A stretch of DNA of 64,000 bases from JAJDFU01 sp964641965 (GTDB lineage Bacteria; Bacteroidota; Bacteroidia; Chitinophagales; Saprospiraceae). The notes beneath the pieces are model-generated. The model made no database searches. It had not been told where the DNA came from and saw only the letters and a list, made by a program, of their open reading frames with translations. The position numbers and the translations under genes are program-made. Shown here piece by piece: positions 17,726-26,197 of the stretch (the first letter of the stretch is position 1; each line of letters opens with the position of its first letter). The DNA is taken from the NCBI GenBank assembly GCA_964641965.1, contig CAZXLD010000001.1:158129-222128 (forward strand), in the 5' to 3' direction.

Positions 17726-18298
17726 ATGGACATATTGGAAGTCGTTGGGGTATTCACAGGTATCGCGTACGTGCTCTTAGCTGCAAAAGGAAATATTTGG
17801 TGTTGGCCTTTTGGCCTGCTAAGTTCGATATGTAGTATTCTGTTGTTCTATCAGGTACAGCTTTACGCTGAAGCCTTTCTGTACATCTACTATGTGGCTG
17901 CGGCGATATATGGTTGGTGGAATTGGAATCGAATAACATATTCTGATGAGTCAAATGCCGGAATCGTTTCCTGGAAGATGTCGATGCACTGGATAGGAGT
18001 TGTTAGTGTCTTTCTGCTAGGTCTTTTTTTGGGCTGGATACTGAATAGCTACACGTCAGCTGCATATCCGTGGGTAGATGCCCAGACTACCGTATTCAGC
18101 TTTTGGGCAACTTACCTGACCACCCGAAAGGTTATTGAGAATTGGCTGTACTGGATACTGATTGATGCTACATCCATAGGTTTGTATTGGGGTAGGGGGC
18201 TCGATCTTTATGCCGGCTTAATGGTTCTTTATACAGGTATGGCAATTTGGGGATATTGGCAATGGAGGAGGAAGTTAGTTTGGTCAACTCTTAATTAG
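17726..18298 (+). CDS. pnuC: Nicotinamide riboside transporter PnuC
   Basis: A 190-residue multi-pass membrane protein. It matches PnuC in length and in motifs: VLLAAKGNIWCWPFGLLSSI, LYAEAFLYIYYVAAAIYGWWNW, YLTTRKVIENWLYWILID and the final YTGMAIWGYWQWRR. PnuC proteins move nicotinamide riboside across the inner membrane by facilitated diffusion as an NAD precursor. It precedes the nqr operon on the same strand, whose NqrF subunit uses NADH, but a separate promoter appears to serve nqr. Confidence 0.9.
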   Translation: MDILEVVGVFTGIAYVLLAAKGNIWCWPFGLLSSICSILLFYQVQLYAEAFLYIYYVAAAIYGWWNWNRITYSDESNAGIVSWKMSMHWIGVVSVFLLGLFLGWILNSYTSAAYPWVDAQTTVFSFWATYLTTRKVIENWLYWILIDATSIGLYWGRGLDLYAGLMVLYTGMAIWGYWQWRRKLVWSTLN

Positions 18299-18366
18299 AT
18301 TAAGTCTAAATAATTGCTTTGACCTAACAATGAAAACCCTCCAATACCCTTACCATCAAAGCTTCT

Positions 18367-18374
18367 TATATTTG
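18367..18374 (+). promoter_or_regulatory. Candidate -7 box for the nqr operon
   Basis: TATATTTG matches the TAnnTTTG consensus. RNA would start around 18381, just past an ATG at 18376. This favours the internal ATG at 18442, which begins a good signal peptide, as the nqrA start. No matching -33 TTTG was found at normal spacing. Confidence 0.35.
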
Positions 18375-18441
18375 CATGAAATTGGATAGCAAAAAGCATA
18401 TAACAACCTGTATCCTAATCGATACGGAACTGAGAAACAAA

Positions 18442-20091
18442 ATGAAAGGGATCATTAACAAGCTCTTTTTTACGTTAGCTTTTACTTCTTACACTACATT
18501 GATCTTCGCTCAATCAGGGGCTGCTAACAGTTCCTCCGGCAAGGACTATTTACTTTATGGGACGCTAATTTTAGCTCTTTTGGTGGGTTTCGCTTTGCTG
18601 ATTCAGCTTTCTGATAGTTTTATCGGCATCCAAGCCAAGCGGTTTGGTGTGTCCGATGAGGTTAATCTATCCGTCTTTCCTCAAGTTGGTGAGATCGTTG
18701 CAAAGAAATCTCCATCCTACGCCAAGGATGCGCCCTTTTTCCACCTCAAGCGGGGTCATGATATCTATCTTGACGGTAGTCCAGCCAACAAATTGGATGA
18801 GCAGTACCAAGGGATGACTTTTGGTTTGCAGCCTCCCAATTTTATTGGAATGGTCCCCATTCCGAAAGTGACCGTCGAGGTTGGGCAGAAGGTGAAAGCA
18901 GGAGAACCAATCTTCTTTGACAAATCCGCTCCTGAAATTATGTACGCAGCCCCCGTTAGTGGGGAGATAATTGAGGTAAATCGGGGAGCCAAACGGTCCA
19001 TTCAAAGTGTTGTAATTCTTGCCGATAAAAAACAAGAATATAAGTCGTACGACCTTCCGGATTTGGATCAATCGAGTCGTGAAGTATTGGTTGAATTTCT
19101 TTGGGGAAGCGGTATTTGGCCCATGTTCCGTCAGCGACCCTTCAACGTAGTGCCTGGAAAGTTTGATGTGCCACGAGATATTTTTGTATCCACCTTTGAT
19201 ACGGCTCCGCTTTCTCCTGATCAAAGCTTTGTGGTTGAAGGTAGAGAGGCAGCTTTCCAGAAAGGCCTTGATGTATTGGTTAAGCTGACGCCAGGGAAGG
19301 TTTTTCTCGGGCTGGATGCCCGCACAAAAGAATCTCCTTCAAGCGCCTTCACCGATGCAGCAGGCGTTGAAAAAGTTTGGTTTTCGGGGAAACACCCTGC
19401 AGGAAATGTTGGTGTGCAGATTCACCATATTAAGCCCCTAAGCAATACGGAAAAAGTCTGGACAATGGGCGTTCAGGATGTCCTAACCTTGGGAACTTTG
19501 TTTCTGGAAGGAAAATTTGATACCACTCGCTTTGTTGCGCTTTCCGGAGCTGAATTTGAACGTCCAGGTTATGTGAAAACACATCAGGGTGCTCGAATCA
19601 AAGAGCTGATTTCCGGCCGTTTGAAAACGGAAAAAAAGGTGCGTTTGATCTCTGGTGATGTGCTTTCAGGGCAGAGGAAGGATGAAAACGCTTTTCTCAA
19701 TTATTTCGATGATCAGATAACAGTTATTGAGGAGGGTGATTACTACGAAATGTTCGGATGGCTTTTGCCATTAAATCCTAGGCCCAGCATATCCAGAACC
19801 TTTCCCAACTTTTTATTCCCCAAGCACCGGTTTCATGGAGATACAAACACCCATGGTGAGAAGCGCGCTTTTGTGGTAACCGGGCAATACGAGCAGGTTC
19901 TTCCGATGGATATTTATCCTCAGCATTTGATCAAATCGATTTTGGTAAATGATTTCGAATTGATGGAGGGCTTAGGCATAAATGAGCTGGTGGAGGAAGA
20001 TATTGCGCTTTGTGAATTTGTTTGTACCTCCAAACAACCGCTACAGCAGATCCTACGTAAAGGATTAGATCAAATGCGGGTACAGAGTTAA
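18442..20091 (+). CDS. nqrA: Na+-NQR subunit A with N-terminal signal/anchor extension
   Basis: A protein of about 549 residues; typical NqrA is about 450 and has no membrane helix. The NqrA domain begins near residue 99 (FFHLKRGHDIYLDGSP, matching the usual KIKKGLDLPI start) and continues with VGQKVKAGEPIFFDK, APVSGEIIEVNRGAKR and the C-terminal CEFVCTSKQPLQQILRKGLD. Ahead of it are a signal-peptide-like segment (MKGIINKLFFTLAFTSYTTLIFAQ) and a hydrophobic helix (YLLYGTLILALLVGFALLIQ, about 37-56). NqrA contributes to the ubiquinone or menaquinone side of the sodium-pumping complex. First gene of nqrABCDEF. Confidence 0.92.
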   Translation: MKGIINKLFFTLAFTSYTTLIFAQSGAANSSSGKDYLLYGTLILALLVGFALLIQLSDSFIGIQAKRFGVSDEVNLSVFPQVGEIVAKKSPSYAKDAPFFHLKRGHDIYLDGSPANKLDEQYQGMTFGLQPPNFIGMVPIPKVTVEVGQKVKAGEPIFFDKSAPEIMYAAPVSGEIIEVNRGAKRSIQSVVILADKKQEYKSYDLPDLDQSSREVLVEFLWGSGIWPMFRQRPFNVVPGKFDVPRDIFVSTFDTAPLSPDQSFVVEGREAAFQKGLDVLVKLTPGKVFLGLDARTKESPSSAFTDAAGVEKVWFSGKHPAGNVGVQIHHIKPLSNTEKVWTMGVQDVLTLGTLFLEGKFDTTRFVALSGAEFERPGYVKTHQGARIKELISGRLKTEKKVRLISGDVLSGQRKDENAFLNYFDDQITVIEEGDYYEMFGWLLPLNPRPSISRTFPNFLFPKHRFHGDTNTHGEKRAFVVTGQYEQVLPMDIYPQHLIKSILVNDFELMEGLGINELVEEDIALCEFVCTSKQPLQQILRKGLDQMRVQS

Positions 20092-20131
20092 TCTAATTTG
20101 AATTAAAAGAACAAGCGGACGATACTGAATT

Positions 20132-21448
20132 ATGAAGAAAGCATTGCTCAATTTTTTTAACAAGATAGAGCCCAGTAAGGAAAAGCAACCCTTCCTTCAT
20201 ACTATTTATGACGGGTTCTTCACCTTTGCTTTTACCCCAAATTTCACCACTCGGGATGGAGTACACATCCGGGATGGAATGGATTTGAAACGAACCATGG
20301 TTTTTGTGGTTTTAGCACTCCAATTGTGTTACCTCTTCGGTACATGGAACATTGGTCAGCAGCACTTCGCTGCCCTTGGACTATATCCTGGCTACTTTGA
20401 CGCTTTCCATCTGAAAATTGCATACGGATTAATCCAAATCCTACCCATTTTCATTGTAACCCATGTTGTTGGACTTGGTATTGAATTTTATTTTGCCTAC
20501 CGCAAGGGGCATGGTATCGAGGAAGGTTTCCTGGTATCGGGTGCACTGATTCCACTGATCATGCCACCGGATATTCCACTGTGGATTCTGGCTATTTCTG
20601 TTGCCTTTGCAGTGTGGATTGGGAAAGAAGCCTTTGGGGGTACTGGGATGAATATTATGAACATTGCCTTGCTGGCCAGGGTGTTTGTTTTCTTTGCCTA
20701 CCCAACTTACATTTCCGGTGACGAAGTTTGGATCGCAGGCCTTGAGAAAGCCGCAGATGGAACTTATTCCAGCGCATCCTATGGCTTTGGAGGTACTTTC
20801 TTCGATTGGATCTTTTCAGGTGTTGGATGGCAGACCTTTGGAGAAGGTGGCGCACTAGTGGCCGATTCATATACTGGTGCCACTCCTCTTGGACTGGGCG
20901 CTAAGGGCGGCTGGGAAGCCATCACTTCCGCCGGATATACGCTGAATGAAATGTGGTGGGGCGTCATTCCTGGCTCTATTGGGGAAACCAGTAAACCGCT
21001 GATTCTCATTGGTGCTATTTTTCTGGTTTTTGCTGGGATAGCTAGCTGGAGAATTATGGTATCTGCTGTCGTTGGTGCTGCTGTAATGGCCTTAATTCTG
21101 AATGGATTGGCTCCTGCCGAGATAACCGAGGAAACTCCCAATATTTTCAAGTTTATGGCAGTACCCTGGTACTATCAGTTTTACATGGGTAGTTTCTTTT
21201 TCGCTATGGCCTTCATGGCAACCGATCCGGTGACTGCTTCATCAACTACAACCGGTAAGTGGATCTATGGCTTTTTCATTGGTTTCGTGGGTATGTTAAT
21301 TCGAATTATGAATCCTGCCTATCCCGAAGGATGGATGCTTGCCATTTTATTTATGAATGTATTTGCACCTCTCATTGATCACTACGTGTTGCAGGCGAAC
21401 ATAAGCCGTCGTCAAAAACGAACAAAATTGGCAGTTGCTACTGCTTAA
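20132..21448 (+). CDS. nqrB: Na+-NQR subunit B (covalent FMN, membrane)
   Basis: A 438-residue integral membrane subunit. It shows many hydrophobic helices and the flavinylation site SYTGATPLGLG, where Thr251 is the expected phosphoester-linked FMN threonine. FLVSGALIPLIMPPDIPLW and GKEAFGGTGMNIMN are family blocks, and FMATDPVTASSTTTGKW lies near the C-terminus. NqrB is part of the sodium translocation path. It follows nqrA by 40 bp. Confidence 0.96.
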   Translation: MKKALLNFFNKIEPSKEKQPFLHTIYDGFFTFAFTPNFTTRDGVHIRDGMDLKRTMVFVVLALQLCYLFGTWNIGQQHFAALGLYPGYFDAFHLKIAYGLIQILPIFIVTHVVGLGIEFYFAYRKGHGIEEGFLVSGALIPLIMPPDIPLWILAISVAFAVWIGKEAFGGTGMNIMNIALLARVFVFFAYPTYISGDEVWIAGLEKAADGTYSSASYGFGGTFFDWIFSGVGWQTFGEGGALVADSYTGATPLGLGAKGGWEAITSAGYTLNEMWWGVIPGSIGETSKPLILIGAIFLVFAGIASWRIMVSAVVGAAVMALILNGLAPAEITEETPNIFKFMAVPWYYQFYMGSFFFAMAFMATDPVTASSTTTGKWIYGFFIGFVGMLIRIMNPAYPEGWMLAILFMNVFAPLIDHYVLQANISRRQKRTKLAVATA

Positions 21449-21472
21449 CCATAAACTGAGAAATTCTATATC

Positions 21473-22225
21473 GTGGAGACAACAAGATATATCATCATTT
21501 TCGTAACTATTTTGACCACCGTGGTAGCGGTGGGCTTGACCGGGCTACGACAGGCCACTGCGGACAAGGCTAAACAAAATGAAGAAATCTTCAATAAACG
21601 GGCTATCCTGTCTGCAGTATCTAGCCTTTGGCAAGATCGCACAGTGAATGACCTGTCTGACCAAGAAGTGCTCGACATTTTTGCTGAGATGGATCAAGTT
21701 ATTTTGAACAGCCAGGGTGAAGCTATTGAAAGCACGGCCACTTATGCTATGGCTGAGGATATCGATATGAAAAAAGAGCGGAAAAAGAACGCTACAGACC
21801 GGGTATATCCTTTATTTGTCTATGAGTACGAAGGGGATAATTACTACATTGTTTCCGTGCGTGGTAATGGATTATGGGATGAGATTTGGGGTAATATAGC
21901 CTTCAAGGAGGATCTCAATACCATTGTCGGAGCAAGTTTCGACCATCAAGGTGAGACACCAGGGCTAGGAGCTGAAATAAAGGATAATCCTTCATTCCCC
22001 AAGAAGTTTGAGGGGACTAAAATATTTGATGAAGAGGAATACGTTTCGGTGAAAGTAGTTAAGGGAACGATTCAGAATCCGGATCATCAAGTTGATGGGG
22101 TTAGCGGTGCCACCGTAACGATGGATGGGGTATCGGAGATGTTGTATCGCGGAATTGCAAATTATCTTCCTTATTTCGATAAGATTAAATCATCCAACTC
22201 CGTACAAGGGATGTTAATTCAGTAA
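21473..22225 (+). CDS. nqrC: Na+-NQR subunit C (covalent FMN)
   Basis: A 250-residue subunit with one N-terminal membrane helix (YIIIFVTILTTVVAVGL) and a periplasmic FMN domain. The FMN-bearing motif is DGVSGATVTMDG with Thr214 as the predicted attachment site. GETPGLGAEI is another family block. The start codon is GTG at 21473. An ApbE flavin transferase is required for maturation but none is present in this window. Confidence 0.95.
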   Translation: METTRYIIIFVTILTTVVAVGLTGLRQATADKAKQNEEIFNKRAILSAVSSLWQDRTVNDLSDQEVLDIFAEMDQVILNSQGEAIESTATYAMAEDIDMKKERKKNATDRVYPLFVYEYEGDNYYIVSVRGNGLWDEIWGNIAFKEDLNTIVGASFDHQGETPGLGAEIKDNPSFPKKFEGTKIFDEEEYVSVKVVKGTIQNPDHQVDGVSGATVTMDGVSEMLYRGIANYLPYFDKIKSSNSVQGMLIQ

Positions 22226-22265
22226 ACAGCAAAAAACTCTTTAAAGAGCAAAATTCAATAGGATT

Positions 22266-23006
22266 ATGGCTGAAACAACGGTAGCCAAGGATCAGGTAGA
22301 AGAAACCAAGACAGCGGCGGTATCGAAAGAACCGGTGATTGTCTTCGGCAAGAAGGAGCGCCAACTTATTACAGATCCGCTTAATGATAACAATCCAATT
22401 ACGGTCCAGGTACTGGGGATTTGTTCGGCATTAGCTGTAACCTCCCTTGTTTATCCTTCTGTAGTAATGGCCATTGCGGTAGTTTTCGTTTGTGCCTTCT
22501 CCAGTTTATTCACCTCTCTACTGCGAAACTATATTCCCAAATCCGTGCGGATGATCGTGCAACTGGTCATCATTGCCTCTCTGGTGACTGTAGTGGAATT
22601 GACGCTTAAGTACCTCAATTACCCTATTTACAAGCAGCTTTCCGTATATATCGGCCTTATCATCACCAATTGTATCGTGATGGGGCGCTTAGAAGCCTTT
22701 GCTATGGCAAATAAACCATGGCGGTCTTTCCTAGATGGCATAGGGAATGGATTAGGCTATGGACTAATACTGATCGCAGTAGGCTTTTTTCGCGAGATTT
22801 TTGGTAAAGGAAGTCTGTTTGCCGGAAGCCCCATTGAAATGAAACTGATTGGTCCTTCCACCGATTATTTCGTCAACACTACGCAGAACCTAACCTGGTA
22901 TGCAAACAACAATTTAATGGTATTGCCAGCAGCTGCGATGTTCTTAATTGGTATTTTCATCTGGATTCAGCGCAGCTACAATACCAAATTGGTTGATGTA
23001 AGCTAG
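22266..23006 (+). CDS. nqrD: Na+-NQR subunit D with hydrophilic N-terminal extension
   Basis: A 246-residue membrane subunit. The usual family start corresponds to about residue 30, where ITDPLNDNNPITVQVLGICSALAVTS appears; the first 30 or so residues (MAETTVAKDQVEETKTAAVS) are an added, charged tail. Six membrane helices and ITNCIVMGRLEAFAM are recognisable, the latter holding the conserved Cys of the NqrD/E iron-sulfur site. It precedes nqrE by 40 bp. Confidence 0.94.
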   Translation: MAETTVAKDQVEETKTAAVSKEPVIVFGKKERQLITDPLNDNNPITVQVLGICSALAVTSLVYPSVVMAIAVVFVCAFSSLFTSLLRNYIPKSVRMIVQLVIIASLVTVVELTLKYLNYPIYKQLSVYIGLIITNCIVMGRLEAFAMANKPWRSFLDGIGNGLGYGLILIAVGFFREIFGKGSLFAGSPIEMKLIGPSTDYFVNTTQNLTWYANNNLMVLPAAAMFLIGIFIWIQRSYNTKLVDVS

Positions 23007-23046
23007 AGCATTCTAATTCCTTCTAAACAGACAAAAAATCTTCACC

Positions 23047-23661
23047 ATGGGTGAATTCATCAATATCTTCATGAAGGCCGCGTTCATAGAAAATTTGGTC
23101 TTGGCCTATTTTCTTGGGATGTGTAGTTATCTGGCGGTGTCCAAGACTGTAAATACGGCTTTTGGCCTCGGTTTAGCGGTAATTTTCGTACTAGGTATTA
23201 CCATGCCGATCAATTGGTTGATCAGCGAATTTCTGCTGAGCGAAAATGGACTGCTTGGAACAGACCTTACCTTTTTGCGATTCATCATCTTTATTGCAGT
23301 CATTGCTTCAATGGTTCAGCTGGTAGAGATGGTAGTCGAAAAATTTTCGCCTTCGCTATATGCGGCCCTGGGAATCTTTTTGCCCCTGATTACTGTGAAC
23401 TGTGCTATCCTGGGAGGTTCCCTATTTATGGTTTCCAGGGAGTACAACTTCTCCGAATCCATTGCATTTGGGCTAGGAGGAGGCTTCGGATGGTTTTTGG
23501 CCATTATTGCCATTGCGGCCATTCGCGAAAAGATTCGCTACAGTAATGTTCCTCCTGCCCTTCGAGGACTGGGAATGGCATTCATTCTCACAGGTTTGAT
23601 GGGCATTGCTTTCATGAGTCTTATGGGTATTGATCCTGCTGCTTTTGCAGGAGGCAATTAA
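23047..23661 (+). CDS. nqrE: Na+-NQR subunit E
   Basis: A 204-residue membrane subunit of standard length, with six helices arranged in opposite topology to NqrD. Signatures include FIENLVLAYFLGMCSYLAVSK and LITVNCAILGGSLFM, the latter carrying the Cys that pairs with NqrD for the membrane iron-sulfur centre, and GLGGGFGWFLAIIAIAAIREK. Confidence 0.96.
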   Translation: MGEFINIFMKAAFIENLVLAYFLGMCSYLAVSKTVNTAFGLGLAVIFVLGITMPINWLISEFLLSENGLLGTDLTFLRFIIFIAVIASMVQLVEMVVEKFSPSLYAALGIFLPLITVNCAILGGSLFMVSREYNFSESIAFGLGGGFGWFLAIIAIAAIREKIRYSNVPPALRGLGMAFILTGLMGIAFMSLMGIDPAAFAGGN

Positions 23662-23718
23662 TAAGAAATACGTATTCGGGTATATTCCCGATCAGAAATA
23701 AAAGTTTAATTACTCGCC

Positions 23719-24987
23719 ATGACAATTTTATATGCTGCCCTTGTCTTTACGGCGATTATTCTGGCCTTGTCATTTATGTTGATCGCAGCCAGAAGACGTC
23801 TTGTACCACAAGGAGAAGTAAAAATCGTAATAAACGGGGATGAGGATAACCCTCTTCTCGTATCACCAGGTTCATCCCTGCTTTCAGCCCTTTCCGATAG
23901 AAGTGTTTTCCTTCCTTCGGCTTGTGGTGGTGGTGGCACCTGTGCTATGTGCGAATGCCATGTTGATACAGGGGGAGGAGATGTATTGCCTACAGAGCTC
24001 AATCATTTGACCCGTCGGGAAGTATCTGAAGGTAAGCGGCTGGCCTGCCAGGTCAAAGTTCGTCAAGATATGCACATTCGTGTTCCTGAGGAGATTTTTG
24101 GAATCAAGAAGTGGGAATGCGAGGTGGTCTCCAACTATAACGTGGCAACCTTTATTAAAGAATTTGTTGTAAGGCTTCCAGAGGGGGAGAATCTGGAGTT
24201 CGAATCTGGTGGATACATTCAAATTGACGTCCCAAAGGTAGAGGTAGACTTCAAAAATTTCGACATTACACCCCACCCTGCTCACCATGGAGACAATGCG
24301 GAAAAATTCAAGCCGGCATGGGATAAATTCCAGATGTGGGATTTGAAGATGAAGAATGACGAAGAGCAATTTCGTGCTTATTCAATGGCTAACCATCCTG
24401 CAGAAGGGAATATTGTCATGCTTAATATTCGGATCGCCACGCCGCCATGGGATCGAAAAGCAAATGGTTGGATGCCCGTTAATCCGGGTGTGTGCTCTTC
24501 ATATGTGTTCGATCAAAAGCCTGGTGATAAGGTAACTATTTCCGGTCCTTACGGTGAATTCTTCATTAAGCCAACGGATAAGGAAATGGTGTACATTGGT
24601 GGTGGTGCCGGAATGGCCCCATTGCGGTCTCATATTTTTCATCTATTCCAAACCTTGAAGACCGATAGGAAAGTGTCGTATTGGTACGGTGGTCGTTCCT
24701 TGGCAGAATTGTTCTATACTGATGATTTCAGAGATATCGAAAAGGACTTTTCTAACTTTGAATATCATATTGCGCTTTCCGAGCCATTACCAGATGATAA
24801 TTGGACTGGGCCAACTGGATTTATCCACCAAGTAGTTTACGAAAACTACCTGAAGGATCATCCCGAGCCAGAGGAAATCGAGTATTATCTTTGTGGTCCT
24901 CCTCTAATGTTACAGGCTGTCCAGAAAATGCTGGATGAACTTGGAGTGCCAGAAGAGAATATCGCGTTTGACGATTTCGGAAGCTAA
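23719..24987 (+). CDS. nqrF: Na+-NQR subunit F (NADH-oxidising, FAD and 2Fe-2S)
   Basis: A 422-residue subunit that accepts electrons from NADH. Residues 1-25 are a membrane anchor. The 2Fe-2S ferredoxin domain has C69, C75, C78 and C110 (ACGGGGTCAMC ... RLACQ). FAD binding is shown by RAYSMANHP, and the NADH-binding side by YIGGGAGMAPLRSH and YYLCGPPLMLQAV. The protein ends FDDFGS as usual. It is the last gene of the operon and is followed by a strong hairpin. Confidence 0.97.
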   Translation: MTILYAALVFTAIILALSFMLIAARRRLVPQGEVKIVINGDEDNPLLVSPGSSLLSALSDRSVFLPSACGGGGTCAMCECHVDTGGGDVLPTELNHLTRREVSEGKRLACQVKVRQDMHIRVPEEIFGIKKWECEVVSNYNVATFIKEFVVRLPEGENLEFESGGYIQIDVPKVEVDFKNFDITPHPAHHGDNAEKFKPAWDKFQMWDLKMKNDEEQFRAYSMANHPAEGNIVMLNIRIATPPWDRKANGWMPVNPGVCSSYVFDQKPGDKVTISGPYGEFFIKPTDKEMVYIGGGAGMAPLRSHIFHLFQTLKTDRKVSYWYGGRSLAELFYTDDFRDIEKDFSNFEYHIALSEPLPDDNWTGPTGFIHQVVYENYLKDHPEPEEIEYYLCGPPLMLQAVQKMLDELGVPEENIAFDDFGS

Positions 24988-25011
24988 GACAAGCTTTTAT
25001 CTAATAGCATT

Positions 25012-25047
25012 TAAGCCCTTATTCAATATTTTTTGAGTAGGGGCTTA
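25012..25047 (+). terminator. Hairpin after the nqr operon
   Basis: A 15-bp stem including two G-T pairs (arms 25012-25026 and 25033-25047, loop TATTTT) lies 24 bp after the nqrF stop. No long T-tract follows on the plus strand, but position and stem strength suggest the operon end. The rest of the 241-bp gap (24988-25228) shows nothing else. Confidence 0.6.
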
Positions 25048-25228
25048 ATAATTTCCTCCAACCTGTTCAAGGAAAGCTGCTTGCAGCTTGATACCTGAAT
25101 CGAAAGAACAGCTAAACATCCATATTATCAGTTCTTTAAATTGGATTCTATTCTGCTGATATACAAAGGTTAAATTGGCGAGCAAGATTAAAAAACCATA
25201 TATTCCACTCAAATAATCCAGTTTACTA

Positions 25229-26143
25229 ATGCGTACACCATTTACACCTTCAATACTGATCTTGTTCTTAATTCTGACAGGTCATCAGTTGTTTAGTCAA
25301 AATATTAAATCCCGTTCTGCAGGTGAATCCTCCTGGAATCGGGAACTTGCGGTTAAGACCACAGAAGCAAAATTCGGAGACGAATTGCTTCCTTCATACA
25401 TGATTACGATCTACGATGCTGACGAAAAGGCAATATCTAAATACTGGAAAGACTACCTCAAAACCCGCGGTGGAAAAGTAAGCACCAAAGATGGTGTCCA
25501 AGGCGAGGGGGTGATGTTCACGGATATTCACGATAAACCAGTTGAGATTTTTACCACCTTTGAACCAGGCTCTGACAACGCACTGCATATGCATATCGCT
25601 TTTATTGCCGATAGCATGGCCATGAATCCGGATGATCATCCAGAAGCCCACGACAAAATTATGCCGGCTATGGAGAAGCTATCACTTGAAATGAATAAAG
25701 CCGTTGTTGGGCACCAAATAGAATCTCAGGAAGAGATACTTGAAGATTTACAAGATCAACTCGGAAAGCTGCAAAAGGAAAATGAATCCCTCCGAGGAGC
25801 TATTTCAAAGAATACCCAGCGGATTGAAAAAGCAAAGCAGAGTATCTCCGATGCAGAAGCGGACCTGGCAGGTGCCAATTCTCAGCTAGAGGTATACACA
25901 ACCAAGGAGAATCCAACTGCCTCAGACCTTAAGACTGTTGATAAACTTCGGAAGAAGGTCTCTAAATTGAATTCAGGAATTGCCAAGGATAAGCAGAATA
26001 TTACCAAGTACGAATCGGAGATTCAAAAGGCAGAAGCCACTATTCCTACTAATGAAGATGAGCAAGAGCGACTCAAGGTTAAAATAGAAGAACAAAAAGA
26101 AGTGGTGGATCAGTATCGTGCAAAAAAAGAAGCGATCAATTAA
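25229..26143 (+). CDS. Secreted protein with long coiled coil
   Basis: A 304-residue protein of unknown function. Residues 1-23 form a signal peptide (MRTPFTPSILILFLILTGHQLFSQ). Residues about 30-165 are a globular part containing a Ser/Lys-rich strand region and SMAMNPDDHPEAHDKIM. Residues about 168-304 have the heptad pattern of a coiled coil (EDLQDQLGKLQKENESLRGAI; LRKKVSKLNSGIAKDKQNI). It lies between the nqr operon and a terminator and is probably monocistronic. Confidence 0.65.
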   Translation: MRTPFTPSILILFLILTGHQLFSQNIKSRSAGESSWNRELAVKTTEAKFGDELLPSYMITIYDADEKAISKYWKDYLKTRGGKVSTKDGVQGEGVMFTDIHDKPVEIFTTFEPGSDNALHMHIAFIADSMAMNPDDHPEAHDKIMPAMEKLSLEMNKAVVGHQIESQEEILEDLQDQLGKLQKENESLRGAISKNTQRIEKAKQSISDAEADLAGANSQLEVYTTKENPTASDLKTVDKLRKKVSKLNSGIAKDKQNITKYESEIQKAEATIPTNEDEQERLKVKIEEQKEVVDQYRAKKEAIN

Positions 26144-26168
26144 TTTTCCAAAAGGAAATATTATATCG

Positions 26169-26197
26169 AGGGGATGTACTGCATCCCCTTTTTTTAT
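26169..26197 (+). terminator. Rho-independent terminator
   Basis: The stem AGGGGATG/CATCCCCT with loop TACTG is followed directly by a run of seven T on the plus strand. It ends the transcript of the coiled-coil gene and overlaps the last bases of the convergent PorE-like gene. Confidence 0.85.

Noticed and set aside
18376..18441. Upstream ATG for nqrA at 18376
   Set aside because: It would place 22 polar residues before the signal peptide, and a TATATTTG box immediately precedes it, so it may not be in the mRNA with a proper leader.
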